Shown one piece after another: positions 56,878 to 64,000 of a stretch of 64,000 nt of DNA. Below the pieces are notes generated by a model. The model was not told where the DNA came from. It searched no databases and was given only the letters and a program-made list of their open reading frames with translations. A program made the position numbers and the translations under genes. Source of the stretch: Taudactylus pleione (Eukaryota > Chordata > Amphibia > Anura > Myobatrachidae); assembly GCA_031769625.1 (NCBI GenBank), contig JAUIMM010000534.1, positions 5,668,001 through 5,732,000 of the forward strand, given 5' to 3'. Numbering within the stretch: position 1 is the stretch's first letter; each line of letters begins with the position of its first letter.

Positions 56878-57579
56878 TTAGTGGTCCAGTGTAAAATAGA
56901 GGCCAGCCCCAGGCCCCTAGTGGCCAAGGGTAAAATATAGGGCCCAGAGAACAATGAAGAACCTAATTCTTGTTGGCTTAGTGTAAAATATAGGCCTCAG
57001 CCACTCAGCACTCACCTCCCCGTTGCCCATCCAAGCTGTACACTACTATCAGCCTGTTGTATTATAGGCAAATAGCAGCTCTCCTCCTTTATCCATCACT
57101 TAACTCCAACATACAATTGTAGTTCAATAGAGAACAGGAAACTGCATGCTACAGTATAATGGAACATGCTGACAGTGATCACTGTCCTGTTCTATACAGG
57201 GAGGCCAAGAGCCGCCACGGGCATGGGCACTGATGGGGGCATGACCTAATCACGTGAGAAGTGGCCACGGCCCCTTAGGCTTTATTTTTAAAAAATTAAT
57301 ACTTGTCCACCGGTGGAGGGGGTCGCTGTGAGCCCCTCAGCTTGGCACAAATCCAAGGGGGGGTCAGTGTGGTCACTCCCCACCACAGGCAGAGGAGAGG
57401 AGACTGCTGCTTAGTGGCTTCAGTAACCCTGCTCCCACAGCAGCCCAGCACAGCTATTGACAGATAAGAGGGAGGGGGGGGCGGCGTCGAACCCGGGCAC
57501 CCGTTGAGCCACTCCAACAAGTCCGGACTCAGGTATTTAGTACGCCCCCCTTTCGGCGCCCATGGTTCTATACTGAGGT
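56878..57579. other. Intron with a GC-rich repeat
   Basis: From about 57300 to 57545 there is a repeat with GTGAGCCCCTCAG, CAGCCCAGCA and GAGGGAGGGG that resembles 41278-41530. The sequence before it is unassigned. Confidence 0.45.
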
Positions 57580-58232
57580 CAGGGCCGGATTAAGGGGAGG
57601 GCGACAGGGGCGGTTGTCCCTGGGCCCCCACACACAGAGGGGCCCCCACACAGGGTCGATGTGACCCTGCTGAGAACAGGTGTCCAGCGGTAGAGGCTCT
57701 GGAGCCGCGCTGATTGACAGACTGCATGCAGCAGCACAGTCAGTGCTGCTGCATCAGCTGTCTAATGGAGAGAGGGCCAGCTTTACCGTGATTAAATCCC
57801 TCCGGCCCCCGCCGATTCCTCAGCTGGCCGCATTGGGGGCGGAGTCAATATGGCAAGCCCCGCCTCCATATCCCCGCTAATCGTGTCATTAATCATGGGG
57901 GGCGGAGCCTAATGAATTGAGGAAGGAGTGGCCGGGTCCTTTTGCAATCTGCTGCACACTGTTTCAGTGTGTGTATGTATGTACAGTAAGTATGTATGCA
58001 TGTATGTATGTATGTGATACTGTGCATATGTGTTAGTGTGCATACTGTGTATGTATATGTTAATGTGTATATATGTGTTAGTGTGTGTATGCTGTTTATG
58101 TGTATGTGTGAGTGCTGTCTTTGTGTGGGGTTTTCGGGGGGAGGGGGGGCATCGGGTCAGCTCTGTGTGGCTTGAAGGGGGCCCCCACAGCTAAATTGCC
58201 CTGGGGCCCCCACAAGCCTTAATCCGGCTCTG
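57580..58232. mobile_element. hAT-type MITE with exact 8-bp duplication
   Basis: The ends are CAGGGCCGGATTAAGG and CCTTAATCCGGCTCTG. ACTGAGGT flanks both sides (57572-57579 and 58233-58240). The interior holds a GGGCCCCCACA motif near both ends, a (TGTATG)n-type tract at 57970-58110, and no coding sequence. Confidence 0.93.
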
Positions 58233-58240
58233 ACTGAGGT

Positions 58241-58790
58241 ACAAGTGGTTGCTGGATTTCAGCAGAAGGAACAGAACTTCAATTTGCCAGAGTTCAGGAG
58301 AGCAATCAGGGTTCTTTTCTGGAAGGGGAAGTTGGTGGTGACACTGGTGTAACATATGATCTTACACGGCATGCAGCTACACCCAGCCAGATAGAAAAAT
58401 GCACTACTAAATATAAAGATTTGTGCTGCAGACCGAATAGCAATGTGTTTCCTTTCTCATGTGGGTGAAGCTTAGCTTATGTAAATGAAGGGAAGGACTG
58501 AACATTCTAACACTACATATATGAGTCCACATCTTATGCTATAGAAGTACAGTATATACATACACTGTCTATTTATGTGTTTAAATGTCTATGTAGCTTT
58601 TTTATTTCATTTCACTATGGAACTTAAATATATGATTGCTCAGTAATCATCACCTTACATCCTGACGTCCATGAGGGTCTTTCAGAAAAGATTTTACTTT
58701 AGAGACAATACGAGGACGGGGAAGAAGTGGAAATGCATTATTAACGTTAGTGTTACATGTTTGGATTTTAGAGAGGGGCTTTCATCAGTG
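58241..58790. other. Unassigned intron sequence
   Basis: I see no gene or repeat that I can name in this stretch. Confidence 0.4.
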
Positions 58791-58794
58791 TGAT

Positions 58795-59400
58795 GATAGA
58801 AGATCGATAATGTAAAGGTCGACAGTCAGTGGGTCGACACCAGATGGACGGCATGCAATAGGTAGACAGGTACAAAAGGTAGACGTGTACAAAAGGTTGA
58901 CAGTGCAGAAGGTTGACAGGTTCAAATAGTTGACACCCATATGGTCAACACAAAAAATGGTCAACACACTTTTTATGGTTTTTCAACATTTTTAAGGTTA
59001 GGGTTAGAGTGAGGTTTAGGGATAGGTACTTGGGGGAGGGTTAGAGTGAGGTTTAGGGATAGGTACTTGGGGGAGGGTTAGGGTTAGAGTGAGGTTTAGG
59101 GATAGGTACTTGGGGGAGGGTTACGGTTAGAGTGAGGTTTAGGGATAGGTACTTGGGGGAGGGTTAGGGTTAGAGTGAGGTTTAGGGATAGGTACTTGGG
59201 GGAGGGTTAGGTTAGGCTGCCAGAAGAGGAGGTGAGGTTAAGGCACCAGGGGGAAGGTTAGGGTTGGGCACTAGGGGGAGGGTTAGGATTAGGGTTAATT
59301 TAAAAAACAAAAAATGTTTTGACCATTGTGTGTCAACTATTCGACCTTTTGTCCCTGTCAACCTTCTTCACTGTCAGCCTCTTGTCAGTTGATCCTTTCA
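58795..59400. repeat. GTCGACA/GTTGACA element with TTAGGG-type minisatellite
   Basis: The left part has many GTCGACA and GTTGACA words (AAAGGTCGACAGTCAGTGGG). The right part has the inverse, TGTCAACTATTCGACC and CTGTCAACCTTC. Between them, 58990-59220 holds about five units containing GAGTGAGGTTTAGGGATAGG and TACTTGGGGGAGGG. The design (words in both orientations around a minisatellite) is like 52060-52488. Confidence 0.7.
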
Positions 59401-59986
59401 TCAATACATCCAAAGCCTGCAGAAGGGTACATATTTGCAGTTAGCTGCCTCAGTTTGCATTCAACATTCACATTAAAATTACTATATTTATCAATTTTTA
59501 CACAATATTTACATTTTTAAATAATACAAAAGCATTTCAAACATTATTTTTTATTTGAATACTAACATTCGAAGCTCAAATTATGATGTTTCACTTTGAG
59601 GTTCACAGAGATTTACCATTAAAACAAATGGGAGGTAGTTACACGGCTGACATTAATGCTGATGACAGTGCAAATGATGGCAACATAATGTTGTTATGCT
59701 AGTAATGTTGCTATTCACAGCATGTTAACCATGTTGGCGTTATAACTTTAAACATGATTCTTTTCGTTTAAGCTTAAAGCTATAATGCTGACATGGGTAA
59801 AATGCTGTAAATAGCATTAATACTGCACAAAAACTGCTTTTGTGACCCTTACACACCACTGTAGTTTATCTAGGTAAAGATTTGCACCCATTAGCTGGAA
59901 TGGCTCATAACTCTAAATGAGGAGCCTCCTGTGTTTCAGTATAAAACGATCACAATGTAAATGCATATTTGTGTTTGACATTGCAG
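59401..59986 (+). other. Last intron, 3' part
   Basis: AT-rich, with no named repeat. The tract TTTGTGTTTGACATTGCAG leads to the last exon. Confidence 0.5.
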
Positions 59987-60136
59987 GTGGAGGTGAATAT
60001 GCAGGACACAGATGTGGATAATGATGACATTACATATGCTATACTGAACACTGACGCACTAAATAAGAAAACCATGTCTAAAAAGACTGATGACACCGGC
60101 CTATATGCAGAAGTCAGAAAATCAAATAAAAAGTAA
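59987..60136 (+). CDS. Host receptor gene, last coding exon with ITIM
   Basis: The acceptor is TTGACATTGCAG. Phase 0 joins exactly to the phase-0 donor at 54177. It encodes 49 residues and a TAA stop. VEVNMQDTDVDNDD is followed by ITYAIL, which fits the ITIM consensus (I/V/L/S)xYxx(I/V/L). GLYAEV near the end is a second YxxV tyrosine with Gly at -2, so a weaker match. Phosphorylated ITIMs recruit SHP-1, SHP-2 or SHIP through SH2 domains (known for the class). An inhibitory receptor of blood cells is thus the best reading. Orthology to a named gene cannot be set from this part alone. Confidence 0.9.
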   Translation: MEVNMQDTDVDNDDITYAILNTDALNKKTMSKKTDDTGLYAEVRKSNKK

Positions 60137-60193
60137 TTTATAAAAACTCTTCTGTTAAATGCTACTACTGGTATAGAATTGTATGATAATTTA

Positions 60194-60199
60194 AATAAA
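60194..60199 (+). terminator. Poly(A) signal AATAAA of the receptor gene
   Basis: AATAAA lies 58 bp after the stop codon, and the sequence after it is AT-rich. This gives a short 3' UTR of about 70-80 bp. Later AATAAA words (for instance near 60344) could serve as alternatives. Confidence 0.7.
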
Positions 60200-60555
60200 A
60201 ATGTCAAGTGAATACCATTAATCCTCAATGATTGAAGTGCCCTCTGTCCTATTTATATACTGTACAACAGTTAATCAATACATTTGGCACTTGTTTCTCG
60301 TGTTTTTCTTTTAGCAATCTATCTTTCTCACCTTTTGCCTTGGTAATAAATACTGTTTGTATACATTATTTGAAGTTCTCACTAATGTATGTCTTCACTA
60401 CTGTATGTATTACACAGGAGTGAAGCAAGGCCTTCTGTAACCCAGGGCAAAGACTCAGCTCGACCCCTCTCCCCAGTAGATACTAGTCATCCTCTACGTA
60501 TATGAACTTAATATAATACAAATAATATCACAATAACCACCATAAAATGGGTTAG
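60200..60555. other. Downstream sequence, unassigned
   Basis: I see no gene or repeat that I can defend. It follows the receptor gene. Confidence 0.4.
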
Positions 60556-60557
60556 GT

Positions 60558-60740
60558 ACGGAATGCCGGCACTAGGAAAGCTGGCTTTCAGAATCCCGAT
60601 GCCAGCATCCCAACAGGGTTAAGATACCGACATCTGTGGATTAGTAACTTAACCCTCCCCCTACCCTAACCATCCCTCCCCTCACCCTAAACCTAATCTC
60701 CCCCCAGTGCCCGAGAGTATTAGTGGCAGCTATACCAGTG
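60558..60740. repeat. Relative of the 52060 MITE
   Basis: GAATGCCGGCACTAGG and CAGAATCCCGATGCCAGCAT are followed by AACCCTCCCCCTACCCTAAC, the inverse of the TTAGGG-type units. Only part of an element is present. Confidence 0.6.
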
Positions 60741-61589
60741 ATGTGCGGGCAGGTGAGACAGAGCCTTTCCTGTCATACTTAGGTATACTGCAGAGTTTTG
60801 GCTATAAAAATGATGAGGAAAAATGTTAAGAAAATATAAATATCCTCTTTGTATTATTCTAATCATTTTTATAGTCAAAACACTGGAGTAAAAAGTGTAT
60901 GGGAGGTGAGGCACTGTCTCGCTGTCTACCTTTTCCCCACAGCCCTAATCAAAGCACACCAAATTTCCAGCACTATATACTGCTGCACCTTTGTATAATG
61001 CCCACATGAACACTCGGTTTCATATAAGTATGTGTAAATCTGGCTCTGATACTGGCCAGTGCCTCCCCAGCCATTTACCTCACTGCATGTCACTGAGCTA
61101 TACAATATATAAAACGTCAGAGAATGTCATGTAATACAGTGGATGGTGACTACCATACAATACAAAGAGTATTTTTGATCATCTTACGATATTATTCCCT
61201 CATTAATAATTAACCCATCCTCCAAATTTATTAAATACTTTGGCAGCATTGTCAAAACCCCCATTCAATGTAATATAATTAACCTCTTTACAATAAGTAC
61301 CTAAGAGGCGGGGCCATGCACAGACTGACAGGAGAGACAGGGACCGTGCAGCCTATTACTGCAGAGCATGAGGTCTCCTGTGTACAGCTAACCGACTTCC
61401 CTCCCTGCTCTCCCGGCAACTCCAACAGCTGTACTGGCACTTCCCTTCCTCTGTCACCTGGGGCAATTGCCCCACTGACCCCTACTTAGCTGTGCCCCTG
61501 CATTACTATATATCCAGGAATTTTGCTTTGACAGAGGAACTATCTCTCCATATAGCATCAGTAAGGCAGTATAGGTGTTTACCAAGTCA
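60741..61589. other. Unassigned sequence
   Basis: A short CG-poor region without genes. Around 60820-60870 there is a small inverted pair (ACTCTGCAG-free, AT-rich) of no clear type. Nothing else is recognised. Confidence 0.35.
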
Positions 61590-63055
61590 ACAAGCCATCA
61601 AGAGAGAATCTGCGGTCATACATATGCCGAACAACCATAACACTAAATTTACCTGTCTAATATTGTGTAGGTCTGCCTCTAGCCGCCAAAACAGCTCTGA
61701 CCAATTGAGGCATGGACTCCACAAGACCTTTGAAGGTGTCTTGTATTTTATGGCAACAAGAAGTTAGCATCACATCCTTTAAGTCCTGTAAGTTGCATGG
61801 TTCAGACTTGTTTTTCCAGCATATCTCACGGGTGCTTGATCTGACTGAGATCTTTGGAATTTGGAGGCTAAGTCAACACCGTGAACTTTATGTCATATTT
61901 CTCAAACCATTCCTGAACAATTTTTGCAGTGTGACAGGGTGCATTATCCTGCTAAAAGAGGCCACTGCCATCAGAGAATACCATTGTGGTGAACTTGGTC
62001 TGCAACAATGTTTAGGTAGGTAGTACGTGTCAAAATAACATCTACTGTACATGAAATCCAGGACCCAAGATTTCCCAGCAAAACATTGCCCAGTGCATCA
62101 CACTGCCTCAGCCAGCTTGTCTTCTTCCCACAGTGCTTCCTCCTGCCATCTCTTCGACATGTAAACAACACACATACTACTGGCCATCCACATGATGTAA
62201 AAGAAAACATAATGTAAAAGAAAACTTGACTCCTCAAACCAGGCCACCTGCTCCATGGTCCAGTTCTGACACTCACGTGGCTACACAGAAAGCTGTGATG
62301 CACTAGGTGTTCTGACCAGGGGCATTTATAGAGAGGAGGGGGCCCGTGTATCGTCTCCATCATGGGCCCCCTCCTCTCCGTCCATCGGCTGGCAGTATAC
62401 TTATAGACTCTGGGCACTAGAGTGCGCCCAGAGTCAATAGCGCATGTGCAGGTCACTGGGAAAATGCCCGTGGCTGGCATTTTCCCTGTACTGCGCAAAC
62501 AACGGGAAAATGGCCACTGCGGCCATTTGCCACCTGTTTTTACAACACAGACACCGGCGCCAATGTGGGACTCTGGAGAGGTAAGTATAATATGGGTGAA
62601 GGGTGTGCAGTACTGGCCCCCCATGGACCCAGGGGCCCATGTGCACTGCACACCCTGCATCCATTATAAATACGCCCCTTATTTTTGACACCTACCTATA
62701 ATAACCAGCATTAACTTTTTCAGCTATTTGTGCTACAGTAGCTCTCCCCACGCACATCAATAAGCCTTGTGCACCCATGACCCTGTCAACGGTTCACTGG
62801 TAGTCCTTCCTTGGACCACTTTTGGTAGGTACTAGCCACTGCATACCAGGAACAACCCACAAGACCTGCCATTTTGGAGATGGTGTAACCCAGTTGTCTA
62901 GCCATCACAATTTGGCCTTTGTTCTTGAAGAAAAAGCATAAGGATCTGAGAAATTTTGACAAAGTGTTCACTTGCTGCCTAATATATCCCACCCCTTGTG
63001 GTGCCATTGTAATGAGAGAATCCATGTGTTTCACTTCACCTGTCAGTGGATTTAA
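61590..63055 (-). mobile_element. Decayed Tc1-like transposon with nested repeat
   Basis: The minus strand shows a Tc1 transposase in pieces. The N-terminal part is at 62786-63034 (RQLGYTISKMAGLVGCSWYA, then KWSKEGLPVNR), a helix-turn-helix. Middle pieces lie between about 61971 and 62320, such as HCGKKTSWLRQCDALGNVLL, in a shifted frame. The + strand text CTGACCAATTGAGGCATGGA belongs to the C-terminal part. A separate repeat (62317-62679) splits it. Clear terminal repeats are not identified. It is much older than the Tc1 at 46113. Confidence 0.75.
62317..62679. repeat. CAGGGGCATTTATAGAG repeat inside the decayed Tc1
   Basis: The left end is CAGGGGCATTTATAGAGAGG and the right end ATCCATTATAAATACGCCCC. 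The body shares words with 30275-30520 and 16782-16860 (GTGCAGGGTGTGC in inverse). No target duplication is found. Frames in this repeat are not genes. Confidence 0.65.
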
Positions 63056-63239
63056 GTTTATGGCTGTCGGTGTATTTCAATAATGTAATAATTCCAAAAT
63101 GATGTTATCAGCAGATAATATACAAATGAGAAGAAGATACATAGTGACTCCGCAGGCCATACCCCACTGCGATCGTATAAGCAGTGTGACTCCGCTGTTG
63201 TCATTTGTGCAAAAAGTAATAATAAAAAAATAAGTTAAA

Positions 63240-63600
63240 TTATTTTTTTAGGTTTATACAACAAGTGTGCGCTGTCACCCAGTCTATTTGTTCACGTACA
63301 AATAAGCGCTGTCATTGCACGCAGTGTGAGCTGAGCTGCTAATTAAAAAAAAAAGTAAAATATTTTTTTTTGGACTATTGTTTGTATTATATCTGTGCGC
63401 TGTCCACCAGTTCGTTTGTTCACTTACATATAAGCGCTGTGCCCGCATGCCGTGTGAGCTGAGCTGCGAATTAAAAAAATATATATTTTCTTCTATTGTT
63501 TGTACTATATCTGCGCGCTGTCCCCAGTGCGTTTGTTCACATACATATAAAAGTGCTGACTGCATGCAGTGTGAGCTTAGCTGCAAATTTAAAAAAAGTA
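63240..63600. repeat. Tandem repeat, three units of about 118 bp
   Basis: Each unit has GTGCGCTGTC (or GCGCGCTGTC), then TTTGTTCACATACATATAA, GCGCTG, GCAGTGTGAGCTGAGCTGC and an A/T-rich end. Copies start near 63262, 63392 and 63510. It looks like the internal arrays of hAT elements, but no end is seen. Confidence 0.85.
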
Positions 63601-63819
63601 GAAGAAAAATGTGTTACCCAGTTAGAATACGGGGGGTTAGTGTGGCCAGCAGGTTAGCCTCCTAATATTTGTTAGTATAAGATATGCTGGTTTGGAGTTA
63701 GCTGCCCTGCAGTGCAACTAATAATTTTCTTGGCTTCTCTTTCAACCCTTGTGAGGAATCCTTGGCTACTGACAATGTAATATTTTATGACCTTACATTT
63801 AAATTTCTTAATCAATCAG

Positions 63820-63990
63820 TTATAATGAATTGATCAATAAATCAATTCATTAATGCACCACTTTCATCCATTTGGGGTGCTTGTTATTCAATAGCATTTT
63901 CCACTTCTCTGCTTTGTTTTCTTTATAGCAGTAATAAAATAATGATTAATCAATCAATGAATTACTCAATCAATCAATCTCTCTTCCACT
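63820..63990. repeat. AATCAATC-rich simple sequence
   Basis: Degenerate runs of AATCAATC, ATTGATC and ATCAATTCAT lie at 63810-63855 and 63940-63985. Bases 63601-63819 before it are unassigned. Confidence 0.6.
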
Positions 63991-64000
63991 GCATACTTAG

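Noticed and set aside
61971..62660. A 229-residue minus-strand frame
   Set aside because: It fuses a small repeat (62317-62679) with an out-of-frame piece of a decayed Tc1 transposase.

Overview
This window looks like the nuclear genome of a vertebrate, most probably an amphibian and probably a frog (inference). It holds a spliced immune-type gene with long introns and AT-rich splice sites. It is also full of nested transposable elements: a Penelope-like element with GIY-YIG, a Tx1/L1-like LINE, a Ty3/Gypsy element, hAT and Tc1 elements, and many palindromic MITEs. I see no bacterial or viral genes, operons, CRISPR arrays, tRNAs or rRNAs. Most long reading frames are chance frames in repeats or broken transposon genes.

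The host gene lies on the + strand. Seven exons from 27104 to 60136 have good splice sites and matching intron phases. They encode the 3' part of an Ig-superfamily receptor: one Ig-like domain with three N-glycosylation sequons, a short Thr/Pro stalk, a transmembrane segment without charged residues, and a cytoplasmic tail of about 90 residues. The tail carries one clear ITIM (ITYAIL) and two other tyrosine motifs (YISI, YAEV). The signal peptide and any upstream Ig domains are not visible and probably lie before the window. A poly(A) signal follows at 60194.

Layout: 1-1874 holds a MITE and a CT-rich minisatellite. From 1875 to about 17090 there is a Ty3/Gypsy element on the minus strand. Its 3' LTR is stretched to 9.9 kb by insertions, including a GGGCCTGATTCA-type MITE that was itself split by a 6.7 kb Penelope-like element, which in turn holds a hAT MITE. 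A 44-bp satellite (17091-17682, remnant near 22620) is interrupted by a minus-strand Tx1/L1-like LINE (about 17690-22590). At 22797-24030 is a hAT-type element with an exact 8-bp target duplication. At 25270-26560 is a large fold-back resembling Penelope terminal repeats.

The introns of the receptor gene hold a hAT element (36101-40078), a nearly intact Tc1 element broken by one stop codon (46113-47669), a second decayed Tc1 (61590-63055, downstream of the gene), minisatellites, and many MITEs with 3-bp or 8-bp target duplications. The window is therefore one host immune gene inside a dense record of transposon insertions whose relative ages can be read from the nesting.
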